The notes beneath the pieces are model-generated. The model did not search any database. It was not told the DNA's origin and saw only the letters and a program-made list of their open reading frames with translations. From Gilliamella sp. Lep-s35 (GTDB lineage: Bacteria > Pseudomonadota > Gammaproteobacteria > Enterobacterales > Orbaceae), in contig NZ_WTEX01000020.1 of assembly GCF_009795845.1 (NCBI RefSeq), positions 1 through 44,425 of the forward strand: a DNA stretch of 44,425 nucleotides. The letters are read 5' to 3'. The translations under genes were made by a program, and so were the position numbers. Positions 36,199 to 44,425 of the stretch are shown one piece after another; within the stretch, counting starts at the first letter, position 1, and each line of letters begins with the position of its first letter.

Positions 36199-36564
36199 TC
36201 AATTTAAAATTTTAATTTCATCACCAATAGCAAGTTGGATCGGGCATTGCCCATCTAGATGAACCGTTCCGGGTAACTCAGCCTGATGGCTACCATCAAA
36301 CTTTAATGTGATGTGCCCTAATTGACGAAAATTAGCATTAGCAACTTCACCAACCGAAGTAATGAGATAACTTTGGTTACCTAATTGAAGTGTTTGCCCC
36401 GCCAACAGTTCTAGTTGAAAATTATCATGACTGTGAATAAAGCAATAATCCGCTAAGTCTGATGGAGCCCCCTCCTTAAATAGGATTAACATACCATCTG
36501 CTAAGGCTTCTTGAGCAAACTCTCCAATATGATTAATTTTTGATTGATAAATAGTTTTTGACAT
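36199..36564 (-). CDS. srlB: PTS glucitol/sorbitol-specific EIIA component SrlB
   Basis: A 121-residue EIIA of the glucitol class (E. coli SrlB 123). MSKTIYQSKINHIGEFAQEALADGMLILFKEGAPSDLADYCFIHSHD holds the phosphoryl-accepting His region, and VGEVANANFRQLGHITLKFDG and LPGTVHLDG follow. It takes phosphate from HPr and passes it to the EIIB part of SrlE. It begins 77 bases after srlE; that gap carries a direct repeat CTAGCAAACA (twice, 36610-36633). Confidence 0.93.
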   Translation of the reverse strand: MSKTIYQSKINHIGEFAQEALADGMLILFKEGAPSDLADYCFIHSHDNFQLELLAGQTLQLGNQSYLITSVGEVANANFRQLGHITLKFDGSHQAELPGTVHLDGQCPIQLAIGDEIKILN

Positions 36565-36641
36565 TATTTAACCTACTTAAATATTTATATAGTTTTAAGG
36601 TTTTAGTTCCTAGCAAACACTAGCTAGCAAACAAAATATGA

Positions 36642-37649
36642 TTACTGATAAATAAAGAACGAAATAGCCCAAGCAAGCAACACGGTTGGTGCACCTGTTA
36701 AAAAACGCCCCACAAGCACAGAGGGAACGCCAACACGTACCGTATCTTGTTTTGCTTCTGCAAGCGATAAACCAACAGGAATAAAATCGCAAGCAGCTTG
36801 AGCATTAATCGCAAAAAGTGCAGGTAACGCTAATTGAGGCGGAATATTACCCAAACCAATTTGCACCCCAACTAATGTACCAATAACTTGTGCAATAACA
36901 GCTCCTGGCCCTAAAAATGGTGAAAGTAATGGAAAAGAACAAATTAAAGCTAAGGTAACAAGCCCTATGGGATTGTTTGCTAGTGGAACTAAGCCATGAG
37001 CGATAAAATTCCCCAAACCTGATGCAATAATGATCCCAATAATTGCAGATACAAACGCCATAAATGGTAATATTGTTTTAAGTACAGTATCTATGGTGTC
37101 TCGACCAGCCTGAAAAAAGACCGCAACACCAGATCCCATTCCAATACCAATTTTTGCTAATAACCCATCGCTTTGCTCAGTGATTTTTTTACTAGTATCG
37201 TATTCTTTATATTCAGATGATGCGTTATTGGCTTGTTGCTGTTTATGATTTGATTGAACTTCGGTTATTACATCACTTTCTTTTTCAACCACCTTAATGT
37301 TGTTTGATTTAACCGCAGAAACATAAATATCCTCAACAATATATTGAGCAAGAGGTCCTGATTTACCTGTTGCGTGAATATTGATAGTTGGAATACGATT
37401 TTTAGGATAAATACCACATCGTAACGTACCACCACAGTCAATTACGGCAACACCAATTTCATCTTTAGGTGGTTCACCCTCTTTAAAACCATCAATAGCT
37501 TGCCACCCCGTTAATTCAACTAAGGTATCAACTATTGCTGGACGAGTACCAGCTGCAATATAAACAATCTTTTTACCCTCAATTACTGGAAGCTCTAATG
37601 GACCACCCCAACCTGCTTCACCTTTTTCAATTCGAATAAATTTAGCCAT
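36642..37649 (-). CDS. srlE: PTS glucitol/sorbitol-specific EIIBC component SrlE
   Basis: A 335-residue protein with an N-terminal EIIB domain and a membrane part. The phosphorylated Cys is in [22 protein letters not shown] (about 67-88; the first Cys is the usual site). A Q/N/S-rich linker (about 122-158) is longer than in E. coli SrlE (319). The C-terminal membrane half has about four helices, with [19 protein letters not shown] and [23 protein letters not shown]. With SrlA it forms the sorbitol channel. It starts 20 bases after srlA. Confidence 0.95.
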   Translation of the reverse strand: MAKFIRIEKGEAGWGGPLELPVIEGKKIVYIAAGTRPAIVDTLVELTGWQAIDGFKEGEPPKDEIGVAVIDCGGTLRCGIYPKNRIPTINIHATGKSGPLAQYIVEDIYVSAVKSNNIKVVEKESDVITEVQSNHKQQQANNASSEYKEYDTSKKITEQSDGLLAKIGIGMGSGVAVFFQAGRDTIDTVLKTILPFMAFVSAIIGIIIASGLGNFIAHGLVPLANNPIGLVTLALICSFPLLSPFLGPGAVIAQVIGTLVGVQIGLGNIPPQLALPALFAINAQAACDFIPVGLSLAEAKQDTVRVGVPSVLVGRFLTGAPTVLLAWAISFFIYQ

Positions 37650-37669
37650 TTTTATATTCCTTATTACTG

Positions 37670-38218
37670 TTATAGATGAACTTTTCTTTCTAATTTAATT
37701 CCCATTTTTCTTTCAAAAATGGCTGTACAAAAGTCAGTAACCCAACCTCTAAAAAAGTTAGTCACTAAACCAACAAAAAAATAGCTCACAGCAAGAGGAC
37801 CAAGTGGCAGGCCTAATTTAGTTAAACCAGCAGCAATACCTAAATACACAAATAGCTCACCGGGGTTAACATGTGGAAATAATCCATTCATTGAATGGCA
37901 ACTATAAGAAGCAGCCGCATAGTAGCTTGGTTTGTAAAACTCAGGCATAAAACGCCCTAAGCTTAATGTCATTGGATTACAAAAAACAAAGGTACCAATT
38001 AATGGTAATAAAAGATATCGAGAGATAGGGTTACCTGCACATGCTTGAGCTAAACGCTCAATACGATCTTGCCCAATAAATTTAATTACAGCGTTCATTA
38101 CAACAAGTAGTGAAATTAACAAAGGTAAAATACCTGTTACCATCCCAACAAAGACTTTTCCACCTTCTTGAAATAAACCAATAAACCATTCGGCACCAAA
38201 TGAGATAGCGTCGATCAT
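37670..38218 (-). CDS. srlA: PTS glucitol/sorbitol-specific EIIC component SrlA
   Basis: A 182-residue membrane subunit (E. coli 187) with about four helices: [62 protein letters not shown], and [24 protein letters not shown] match E. coli nearly residue for residue. It takes sorbitol through the inner membrane during phosphorylation. The ATG at 38218 has AGGAGG four bases upstream, the strongest ribosome-binding site in the operon. First gene of srlAEBD; divergent from dps. Confidence 0.96.
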   Translation of the reverse strand: MIDAISFGAEWFIGLFQEGGKVFVGMVTGILPLLISLLVVMNAVIKFIGQDRIERLAQACAGNPISRYLLLPLIGTFVFCNPMTLSLGRFMPEFYKPSYYAAASYSCHSMNGLFPHVNPGELFVYLGIAAGLTKLGLPLGPLAVSYFFVGLVTNFFRGWVTDFCTAIFERKMGIKLERKVHL

Positions 38219-38245
38219 ATTTCCTCCTGTTTTTGTTAAAGTTCG

Positions 38246-38336
38246 AGAAAATATTATCAATTAAGAAAGAATAAAACTTTTAACTAGATCACAATTTAAA
38301 ATATTTTCTTTTATTTTGAAAGAAAATATTTTAAAT
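38246..38336 (-). promoter_or_regulatory. srl operon promoter: -10, CRP-like site and a perfect 18-bp inverted repeat
   Basis: Minus-strand -10-like GATAAT lies at 38253-38258. About 40 bp upstream of the implied start, AATTGTGATCTAG begins a CRP-type site (38275-38296) whose second half is poor. Directly beyond it, an 18-bp perfect inverted repeat (38294-38311 and 38319-38336, core arms GAAAATATTTT) surrounds a 7-base centre. The CRP-like site fits class II activation; the repeat is a candidate SrlR operator. dps diverges from the same gap. Confidence 0.55.
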
Positions 38337-38483
38337 AAAAATAATGAAAAAATAAAAAAAGTCATAGGTTACTGTAATGGCAATAATAGTAAAAAAATAA
38401 CTTTTTTCATTGGACATTAACATTAAGTTGGCGTAATTTTGTCAATACGGGTATTTATTATTCAATTTAAAGGAGAATATATC

Positions 38484-39020
38484 ATGGCTAAAAGTACGAC
38501 TTCTGCTAAAAAGTTACAACAATCAGCGATTTTGTTTCCAACTGATTTAGGTCAACAGGCATCAAAAGATATTTCTGGAGCAATGAATTCTGTTTTAGCA
38601 GATGTATTTGCTTTATATTTAAAAACTAAAAACTTCCACTGGCATGTTAGTGGCCCTCACTTTCGTGATTACCATTTGATGTTGGACGATCATGGCGATG
38701 AGTTATTTGCTATGACAGATCCAATTGCTGAGCGAGTACGTAAATTAGGTGGCACAACGCTACGATCAATTGGTCATATTGCTAAATTACAAAGCATTTC
38801 TGATAATAATGCCGATTTTGTCGAACCATCAGATATGCTTGCTGAACTTTGTCAAGATAATGTAAGACTCACTGAACGTATGCGTGTAGCACATGATATT
38901 TGTGATAAATATAACGATACTGCAACTGCAAGTTTAATTGAAGAGTGGATAGATCAAACAGAACAACGTGCATGGTTCTTATTTGAAGCTGGCCGAAAAG
39001 TCGACTCATCAGGACATTAA
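38484..39020 (+). CDS. dps: Dps-family DNA-protecting ferritin-like protein
   Basis: A 178-residue Dps-type miniferritin. The ferroxidase motif is present: KNFHWHVSGPHFRDYHLMLDDHGDELFAMTDPIAERVRKLGG, with His52/His64/Asp68-type ligands across the dimer face and the later Asp/Glu pair. The Lys/Ser/Thr-rich N-terminus (MAKSTTSAKKLQQS) could bind DNA. It stores iron with peroxide as oxidant and protects DNA. The ATG at 38484 has AGGAGA seven bases upstream; an in-frame start at 38439 lacks one. A hairpin terminator follows at 39042-39070. Confidence 0.93.
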   Translation: MAKSTTSAKKLQQSAILFPTDLGQQASKDISGAMNSVLADVFALYLKTKNFHWHVSGPHFRDYHLMLDDHGDELFAMTDPIAERVRKLGGTTLRSIGHIAKLQSISDNNADFVEPSDMLAELCQDNVRLTERMRVAHDICDKYNDTATASLIEEWIDQTEQRAWFLFEAGRKVDSSGH

Positions 39021-39041
39021 TAACTAACTATTAATGACAAT

Positions 39042-39070
39042 AATAAGAGGCATAACCATTGCCTCTTATT
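39042..39070 (+). terminator. Hairpin after dps
   Basis: AATAAGAGGCA (39042-39052) pairs perfectly with TGCCTCTTATT (39060-39070) around a 7-base loop, followed by TAAAATAAG. An 11-bp stem 21 bases after the dps stop and just before the next gene's Shine-Dalgarno (GGAG). It may end dps transcription partly while letting some through. Confidence 0.6.
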
Positions 39071-39091
39071 TAAAATAAGTGGAGATTTAAG

Positions 39092-39640
39092 ATGAGTAAA
39101 AAAATTGCCGTATTAGTTGGAAGTCTACGTAAAGATTCTTATAACTTAAAAGTAGCAAAAGTCTTTCAAAAAATTGCACCACCATCACTTTCGTTACAAA
39201 TTATTCAAATTGGGGATCTACCTTTATATAATGAAGATATTGATATTGATACCCCTCCTGCCTCGTATACTCGTTTTCGCCAAGAAATAGCTCAATGCCA
39301 AGGTGCTATATTTGTCACACCTGAATACAATCGAGGTTTACCTGCTGTTATTAAAAATGCCATAGATGTAGGCTCACGTCCTTATGGTAAAAGTGTTTGG
39401 TCAAAAAAAGCAGCGGCTATTATTTCTGTTTCTCCGGGCGCAATTGGTGGATTTGGTGCAAATCATCAATTACGTCAATCATTAGTGTTTCTTGATATGC
39501 CTACCTTACAGCAACCGGAAGCTTATTTTGGTGGAGTAAGTACCGCCTTTGACGAACAAGGCAATATTACCGAAAAAAGCAAAGAATTTTTATCATTATT
39601 TATCAATACTTATGCTGCTTGGGTTGAAAAGTTAAGCTAA
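39092..39640 (+). CDS. NADPH-dependent FMN reductase family protein (ChrR/YieF-like)
   Basis: A 182-residue flavodoxin-like reductase. The FMN phosphate loop is GSLRKDSYN (10-18), followed by IGDLPLYNEDID and the family signature FVTPEYNRGLPAVIKNAIDVGSRP, then SPGAIGGFGANHQLRQSLVFLDMP. E. coli ChrR (quinone/chromate reductase) has the same order. It probably reduces quinones or other electrophiles by two electrons with NAD(P)H, protecting against redox stress, which would suit its place after dps. GGAG precedes the ATG. Confidence 0.85.
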   Translation: MSKKIAVLVGSLRKDSYNLKVAKVFQKIAPPSLSLQIIQIGDLPLYNEDIDIDTPPASYTRFRQEIAQCQGAIFVTPEYNRGLPAVIKNAIDVGSRPYGKSVWSKKAAAIISVSPGAIGGFGANHQLRQSLVFLDMPTLQQPEAYFGGVSTAFDEQGNITEKSKEFLSLFINTYAAWVEKLS

Positions 39641-39662
39641 TTGATATAGATTTTTATATTCA

Positions 39663-39688
39663 CAGCCAAATTTTTTGGCTGTTTTTTT
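39663..39688 (+). terminator. Rho-independent terminator after the FMN reductase
   Basis: CAGCCAAA (39663-39670) pairs with TTTGGCTG (39674-39681) over a 3-base loop and is followed by TTTTTTT (39682-39688). A textbook terminator 22 bases after the stop and 27 bases before mutH. Confidence 0.88.
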
Positions 39689-39715
39689 ATTAATAACTAA
39701 TTCAGATTTTTTGTA

Positions 39716-40399
39716 ATGATTTTATCTATTCCAACAAGCGAGCAAGAATTATTAAATCGGGCAGAGTTAGTTGCAGGTTATAGCTTTGGTGAAATAGCAC
39801 AATATTTAAACATTCCCATACCTGCTAATTTAAACAAACAAAAAGGCTGGGTTGGTAACCTCATCGAAACTTTTTTAGGCGCAAATGCAGGTAGTAAAGC
39901 CGAACGAGACTTTGTTAAACTAGGTATAGAGTTAAAAACAATCCCCGTTGATAAACAAGGAAAACCATTAGAAACAACTTTTGTCAGTGTTACGCCATTA
40001 ATGGCTAATCATGGCGTTATTTGGGAAACAAGTCATGTTAAATACAAACTTGCCAAGGTACTTTGGATTCCAATTGAAGGTGACAGAACAATTCCTCTTG
40101 TAGAGCGAAAAGTTGGAAAACCGATTTTATGGGAACCAACTCAAGAACAAGAACAACAGCTAAAACAAGATTGGGAAGAATTAATGGATATGGTAACGCT
40201 TGGCAAAGTTGAAAAAATTACTGCTCGATATGGCACTTATTTACAAATTAGACCTAAAGCCGCCAACGGAAAAGCCCTTACCGAAGCAATTGGTGAAAAT
40301 GGGCAAATTATTTTAACTCGCCCACGTGGGTTTTATTTAAAAAAAACATTTACGATGCAGATCTTACAAGCTTCAATATGTAGTTTACCATCAAAGTAA
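39716..40399 (+). CDS. mutH: DNA mismatch repair endonuclease MutH
   Basis: A 227-residue endonuclease (E. coli 229) that nicks the unmethylated strand at hemimethylated GATC during mismatch repair. Catalytic residues: [15 protein letters not shown] gives Asp65, Glu72 and Lys74 (E. coli Asp70, Glu77, Lys79), with Glu51 in [58 protein letters not shown] and [11 protein letters not shown] match E. coli. Presence of MutH implies Dam methylation in this organism. The Shine-Dalgarno is weak (TTGTA before ATG). It converges on nrdB. Confidence 0.95.
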   Translation: MILSIPTSEQELLNRAELVAGYSFGEIAQYLNIPIPANLNKQKGWVGNLIETFLGANAGSKAERDFVKLGIELKTIPVDKQGKPLETTFVSVTPLMANHGVIWETSHVKYKLAKVLWIPIEGDRTIPLVERKVGKPILWEPTQEQEQQLKQDWEELMDMVTLGKVEKITARYGTYLQIRPKAANGKALTEAIGENGQIILTRPRGFYLKKTFTMQILQASICSLPSK

Positions 40400-40505
40400 A
40401 TAAATTAAACAATAGGCACTAAAAATTATTTTTATCTATAAAATCAAATTATTGTCTAAAACAACAAGTGATTATTAGATAACTTTATCTACAATAATTT
40501 ATTCC

Positions 40506-40550
40506 TTTTGTAAAAAACTTTCAGGAAAAGCATGCGTTTGAGTATAAAAT
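40506..40550 (+). repeat. Dispersed ~45-bp repeat, copy 3
   Basis: Reads TTTTGTAAAAAACTTTCAGG, a middle containing GCATGC, then TTTGAGTATAAAAT. Its last base is the first base of the nrdB stop codon (minus strand), so the repeat starts directly at the 3' end of nrdB. It also follows mutH by about 107 bases. The remaining 40400-40505 stretch shows nothing else. Confidence 0.75.
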
Positions 40551-41686
40551 TATAATGTAAAATCGCTTAAATCATCTTCATTAATTTCAGAATCAATTTG
40601 TCCAACTAGATATGAACTCATTTCGGCTTCTTGTGGTGCTACTTGCACATTATCAGAAACAAGCCAGTTATTAATCCATGGAATTGGATTGGATTTAGCT
40701 TCAAAGGGTAATTTTAGTCCGACCGCTTGCATACGAATGTTCGTTATATACTCGACATATTGGCATAATATATCTTTATTTAAACCAATCATTGAGCCAC
40801 CCTCAAACAGGTATTCGGCCCATTGTTTTTCTTGATTAGCGGCTTGTAAAAATAAGTTATAACAATCTTGTTCACACTCTTTGGCAATTTCAGCCATTTC
40901 GGGATCGTCTTCACCACTGCGTAGTGTGTTGATCATAAACTGAGTGCCTGTTAAATGCAGCGCTTCGTCGCGGGCAATAAGTTTAATGATTTTGGCATTC
41001 CCTTCCATTAGTTCTCGTTCAGCAAAAGCAAATGAGCAGGCAAAACTAACATAGAAGCGAATAGCCTCAAGTGCATTGACACTCATTAAACATAAGTAAA
41101 GTTTCTTTTTAAGTTCACGTAAATTAATGCAAACAGTGTGATTATTGATATTATGTTCACCTTCACCAAATAAATTATAGTAACTTGCATAGCTAATAAG
41201 ATCATCATAATAACCTGCAATGTCCCCAGCACGTTTTTGAATTTCTTTATTAGTGACAATATCATCAAAAACCACAGATGGATCGTTAACGATATTACGA
41301 ATGATATGAGTATATGAACGAGAATGAATGGTTTCAGAAAACGACCAAGTTTCTACCCATGTTTCCAATTCAGGTATTGAAATAAGTGGCAGTAAAGCAA
41401 CATTAGGGCTACGACCTTGGATGGAATCAAGCAGAGTTTGATATTTTAAATTGCTGATAAAAATATGTTTTTCATGCTCTGGTAACGCAGCATAATCAAT
41501 ACGGTCTTGTGAAATATCGACTTCTTCTGGGCGCCAAAAGAAAGAAAGTTGTTTTTCAATTAGCTTTTCAAACATCTCATATTTTTGTTGATCATAACGC
41601 GCAACATTCACTGATTGTCCAAGGAACATTGGTTCTTTAAGCTGGTCGTTATGCACTTGCGAAAAGGTACTGTAATTCATACTCAT
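40550..41686 (-). CDS. nrdB: Ribonucleotide reductase class Ia beta subunit NrdB
   Basis: A 378-residue radical-generating subunit (E. coli 376). [16 protein letters not shown] holds the tyrosyl-radical Tyr (Tyr122 in E. coli) and iron ligands; [29 protein letters not shown] gives the later Glu and His ligands. The C-terminal [19 protein letters not shown] docks into NrdA. The ATG at 41686 has AGGAG seven bases upstream; 41680 is the E. coli-like alternative. It lies 138 bases after nrdA. yfaE, the ferredoxin gene that follows nrdB in E. coli, is absent: mutH converges here instead. Confidence 0.97.
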   Translation of the reverse strand: MSMNYSTFSQVHNDQLKEPMFLGQSVNVARYDQQKYEMFEKLIEKQLSFFWRPEEVDISQDRIDYAALPEHEKHIFISNLKYQTLLDSIQGRSPNVALLPLISIPELETWVETWSFSETIHSRSYTHIIRNIVNDPSVVFDDIVTNKEIQKRAGDIAGYYDDLISYASYYNLFGEGEHNINNHTVCINLRELKKKLYLCLMSVNALEAIRFYVSFACSFAFAERELMEGNAKIIKLIARDEALHLTGTQFMINTLRSGEDDPEMAEIAKECEQDCYNLFLQAANQEKQWAEYLFEGGSMIGLNKDILCQYVEYITNIRMQAVGLKLPFEAKSNPIPWINNWLVSDNVQVAPQEAEMSSYLVGQIDSEINEDDLSDFTL

Positions 41687-41824
41687 AAAAGAACTCCTAC
41701 TCATTTACTGTTGCTTTTACCGCTTCCTTTTGACAGTGTAAAAGGCAAGTTAAATGGGGAAATTACTAGTTTTCCCCGATAAAAAATTGAATTTTAGCGT
41801 GTAGCTATTTAGTTTTAATCAAGG

Positions 41825-44113
41825 TTAAATTTTGCAAGCGCCACCTTCACAGCCATCATCCGAATGGGTTGTTGGAACAATATCACCTTGAATATCTTCA
41901 GCGCCATCGCGTGTATTATGATAATAGAGTGTTTTTACGCCAAATTTATAAGCAGTCAATAAGTCTGATAATAGCTGTTTCATGGGTACTTTATTATTTG
42001 GGAACTTAGCCGGATCATAATTAGTATTAGCAGAAATTGATTGATCAATAAATTTCTGCATGATGCCTACTAATTGTAAATAACCAGTGTTATTTGGAAT
42101 TTGCCAAAGTAATTCGTAAAAATTTTTCAGATGGTTATACTCAGGAACCACTTGTTTTAAAATACCATCTTTTGATGCTTTTACACTAATAAAACCACGT
42201 GGTGGTTCAATACCATTTGTTGCATTGGAAATTTGTGACGAAGTTTCTGATGGCATTAATGCCGATAATGTCGAATTACGAAGTCCATAGGTTTTAATTG
42301 ATGCTCGTAGTGATTCCCAGTCATAGTGTAACGGCTCTTTAGTAATGGTATCTAAATCTTTTTTATAAGTATCAATAGGTAAAATACCTTGCGAATATGT
42401 GGTTTGACTAAATAATGGGCAGGTTCCTTTTTCTTTAGCTAGATTATTCGATGCTTTTAGCAAATAGTATTGCATGGCTTCAAAGGTACGGTGAGTTAAA
42501 TTGTTGGCGCTGCCATCGGAATATTTAACCCCATGTTTTGCTAAATAATAGGCATAGTTAATAACACCAATACCTAATGTACGACGATTTAATGAAGAAT
42601 TACGAGCTGCAGGTACAGGGTAATCTTGGTAATCAAGTAGTGAATCAAGAGCGCGTACCGCTAAATCGGCTAACTCTTCAAAGTCATCTAGAGATTCTAT
42701 TTTACCTAAATTAAAGGCTGATAATGTGCAAAGGGCAATTTCGCCATGTTCATCATTAACGTTGTTAAGCGGTTTTGTTGGCAGTGCGATTTCCATACAT
42801 AAATTAGATTGATGAACAGGTGCTAATTGTGCATTAAATGGGCTGTGAGTATTACAATGATCGACATTTTGGATATAAATACGTCCAGTTGATGCGCGCT
42901 CTTGCATTAATAATGCAAAGAGTTCAACGGCTTTAACTTCGCGTTTGCGAATATTTGGATCTTGTTCGTATTGGTGATAAAGCGTTTCAAACTTATCTTG
43001 ATCGGCAAAGAAGGCATCATAAAGTCCAAGAACGTCCGATGGGCTAAATAGAGTAATATTTTCGTTTTTGATTAAACGTTGATACATTAATTTATTGATT
43101 TGTACGCCATAGTCTAAATGACGGACACGATTTTCTTCAACGCCACGGTTGTTACGTAATACTAATAAACTTTCAACTTCTAAATGCCAAAGAGGATAGA
43201 AAACAGTTGCTGCTCCTCCTCGCACACCACCTTGCGAACAAGATTTAACCGCTGTTTGGAAATATTTATAAAATGGAATGCAGCCTGTATGAAAAGCTTC
43301 ACCACCACGAATTGAGCTTCCTAACGCACGAATTCGCCCTGCATTAACCCCAATTCCTGCTCGTTGTGATACATATTTCACAATAGCACTTGCCGTTGCA
43401 TTAATTGAATCTAAGTTATCATCACATTCAATTAATACACAAGAGCTAAACTGACGAGTAGGAGTACGAACCCCCGCCATAATTGGCGTTGGTAGCGAAA
43501 TTTTGAAAGTTGAAACTGCATCATAAAAGCGTTTGATATAGTTAAGCCGTGTCTCTTTGGGATAGTTGGCAAATAAACAAGCCGCAACTAAAATATATAA
43601 AAACTGTGCGCTTTCGTATATTTCACCTGTAACACGGTTTTGTACTAAGTATTTACCTTCAAGTTGTTTAACCGCAGCGTACGAAAACGACATATCACGC
43701 CAGTGGTCAATAATTTTGTCCATCTGTTCAAAATCTTCTTGAGTATAATCTTCAAGTAAATGCCTATCATAACGTTCACTATCAACTAGTTTTTTCACAT
43801 GATCATAAAGTGATGGTGGAGTAAATTGACCATAAGCTTTTTTACGTAAATGAAAAACGGCCAAACGAGCTGCTAAGTATTGATAATCTGGCGCATCTTG
43901 TGAAATAAGGTCGGCAGCAGCACGAATAATTGTTTCATGAATATCGGAAGTACGAATGCCATCATAAAATTGAATGTGAGAACGTAATTCAACTTGCGAC
44001 ACCGAGACATTGTCTAACCCCTCAGCGGCCCACGTAATAACTTTGTGGATTTTATCAAGATTGATAGGTTCTTTCTGTCCATTTCTTTTAGTAACGAGTA
44101 TTGATTTATTCAT
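41825..44113 (-). CDS. nrdA: Ribonucleotide reductase class Ia alpha subunit NrdA
   Basis: A 762-residue catalytic subunit (E. coli 761) that reduces ribonucleoside diphosphates in aerobic growth. An ATP-cone (LLVTKRNGQKEPINLDKIHKVITWAAEG-like start) senses dATP. Active-site cysteines are in RQFSSCVLIE, SNLCMEIALP and ALCTLSAFNLG (Cys225, 439 and 462 in E. coli); the C-terminal CEGGACKI pair hands over electrons from thioredoxin/glutaredoxin. GGAA lies about nine bases before the ATG. An FNR box and two NrdR boxes lie 42-106 bp upstream. Confidence 0.98.
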   Translation of the reverse strand: MNKSILVTKRNGQKEPINLDKIHKVITWAAEGLDNVSVSQVELRSHIQFYDGIRTSDIHETIIRAAADLISQDAPDYQYLAARLAVFHLRKKAYGQFTPPSLYDHVKKLVDSERYDRHLLEDYTQEDFEQMDKIIDHWRDMSFSYAAVKQLEGKYLVQNRVTGEIYESAQFLYILVAACLFANYPKETRLNYIKRFYDAVSTFKISLPTPIMAGVRTPTRQFSSCVLIECDDNLDSINATASAIVKYVSQRAGIGVNAGRIRALGSSIRGGEAFHTGCIPFYKYFQTAVKSCSQGGVRGGAATVFYPLWHLEVESLLVLRNNRGVEENRVRHLDYGVQINKLMYQRLIKNENITLFSPSDVLGLYDAFFADQDKFETLYHQYEQDPNIRKREVKAVELFALLMQERASTGRIYIQNVDHCNTHSPFNAQLAPVHQSNLCMEIALPTKPLNNVNDEHGEIALCTLSAFNLGKIESLDDFEELADLAVRALDSLLDYQDYPVPAARNSSLNRRTLGIGVINYAYYLAKHGVKYSDGSANNLTHRTFEAMQYYLLKASNNLAKEKGTCPLFSQTTYSQGILPIDTYKKDLDTITKEPLHYDWESLRASIKTYGLRNSTLSALMPSETSSQISNATNGIEPPRGFISVKASKDGILKQVVPEYNHLKNFYELLWQIPNNTGYLQLVGIMQKFIDQSISANTNYDPAKFPNNKVPMKQLLSDLLTAYKFGVKTLYYHNTRDGAEDIQGDIVPTTHSDDGCEGGACKI

Positions 44114-44154
44114 GCTTTGATTCCAACATTAATATATATTTTGAGTTATGATAA

Positions 44155-44168
44155 TTGATATTTATCAA
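44155..44168 (-). promoter_or_regulatory. Perfect FNR box upstream of nrdA
   Basis: TTGATATTTATCAA matches TTGAT-N4-ATCAA at all ten positions. It ends 42 bp before the nrdA ATG and so probably overlaps the core promoter (AT-rich -10-like TATATT nearby). This would suit repression of the oxygen-dependent class Ia enzyme when oxygen is absent. Confidence 0.65.
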
Positions 44169-44171
44169 AAT

Positions 44172-44219
44172 ATACAATATGTAGTACCTATTAATTGAAT
44201 TTGTTACTATATGTAGTAT
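44172..44219 (-). promoter_or_regulatory. Pair of NrdR boxes upstream of nrdA
   Basis: ACAATATGTAGTA (44174-44186) and ACTATATGTAGTA (44206-44218) are nearly identical and 32 bp apart, three helical turns. Both fit the CWATATaTWG core of NrdR boxes at 9 of 10 positions, with the same G for A change. Paired boxes about 31-32 bp apart are the hallmark of NrdR control of ribonucleotide reductase genes. Confidence 0.7.
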
Positions 44220-44229
44220 TATTAATCAA

Positions 44230-44266
44230 TAATAACATTTTATTAATTAATAATAAAATGTTATTA
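44230..44266. repeat. Perfect 15-bp AT-rich inverted repeat beyond the NrdR boxes
   Basis: TAATAACATTTTATT (44230-44244) pairs perfectly with AATAAAATGTTATTA (44252-44266) over a 7-base centre. It lies between the NrdR boxes and the next gene. It may be an operator or a stem at the end of the gene to the right. Confidence 0.45.
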
Positions 44267-44327
44267 GTTTAAATAACTAAAGTGAATCTAGTCTGTAGTA
44301 GCTCAAACTTAATCTGACAGACACATA

Positions 44328-44425
44328 TTACTCATCGGCTTTCATTTTAACAAAATGCGTGTCCGATGAGTAAAATAAATTCTCCAATTGCTTTTCCTTA
44401 ACCAATCCCTTTGCATCATTCCATG
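44328..44425 (-). CDS. C-terminal fragment of an unidentified protein (5' part outside window)
   Basis: The frame is open from the window edge to TAA (44328-44330), giving WNDAKGLVKEKQLENLF, then YSSDTHFVKMKADE. The composition is like a real protein C-terminus, and no other frame here is open as convincingly. I do not recognise the family. An 11-bp inverted repeat (TTACTCATCGG 44328-44338 with CCGATGAGTAA 44353-44363) overlaps the last codons, so part of the similarity to coding sequence may be a structured 3' end. It would be transcribed toward nrdA. Confidence 0.4.
   Translation of the reverse strand, partial: WNDAKGLVKEKQLENLFYSSDTHFVKMKADE

Noticed and set aside
44206-44266. CRISPR-like direct repeats near the right edge
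   Set aside because: The repeated units are the two NrdR boxes and an inverted repeat; there is no regular series of repeats and spacers.

Overview
The window is AT-rich chromosomal DNA from a gammaproteobacterium. Nearly every housekeeping gene is closest, by remembered sequence, to Escherichia coli proteins, and several E. coli neighbourhoods are kept: hemE-yjaG-hupA, argP/rpiA-serA, srlAEBD-gutM-srlR, focA-pflB, fdoGHI-fdhE and ratA-rnfH next to smpB. Low GC, short intergenic gaps and a fermentative, formate-handling gene set suggest a host-gut member of the Orbaceae (Gilliamella-like). That placement is inference; no marker gene for it lies in the window.

Layout. 1-117 is the right end of an IS5-type element, followed by a DUF4177 gene. 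0.8-2.7 kb (minus) is a likely operon ratA-rnfH-zur plus two coupled half-size DMT transporters; smpB diverges from it. 3.4-7.5 kb (minus) is an ABC importer of the TrpX/PF04392 type with two paralogous binding proteins. 7.6-17.1 kb (minus) is a formate block: focA and pflB make and export formate, and fdoGHI with fdhE oxidises it at the periplasmic face. The catalytic subunit has Cys, not selenocysteine. argA diverges from focA behind a perfect ARG box.

18.9-23.7 kb is the accessory part: two tandem, related secreted proteins of about 520 residues that end like the tip of invasin/intimin adhesins but lack a beta-barrel anchor. Decayed pieces of an IS481-like transposase lie upstream of each.

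23.8-33.8 kb is core: glyQS, a YciC-like membrane protein, ybaK, hupA-yjaG-hemE, argP, rpiA and serA. 34.1-38.2 kb (minus) is the sorbitol (glucitol) PTS operon srlA-E-B-D-gutM-srlR. 38.5-40.4 kb (plus) holds dps, an NADPH-dependent FMN reductase and mutH. 40.5-44.1 kb (minus) is nrdA-nrdB, with FNR and NrdR boxes upstream.

Two signals stand out: the tandem anchor-less adhesin-tip proteins, and a dispersed repeat of about 45 bp found five times between genes, three times right behind a stop codon. No tRNA, rRNA or CRISPR array was seen.
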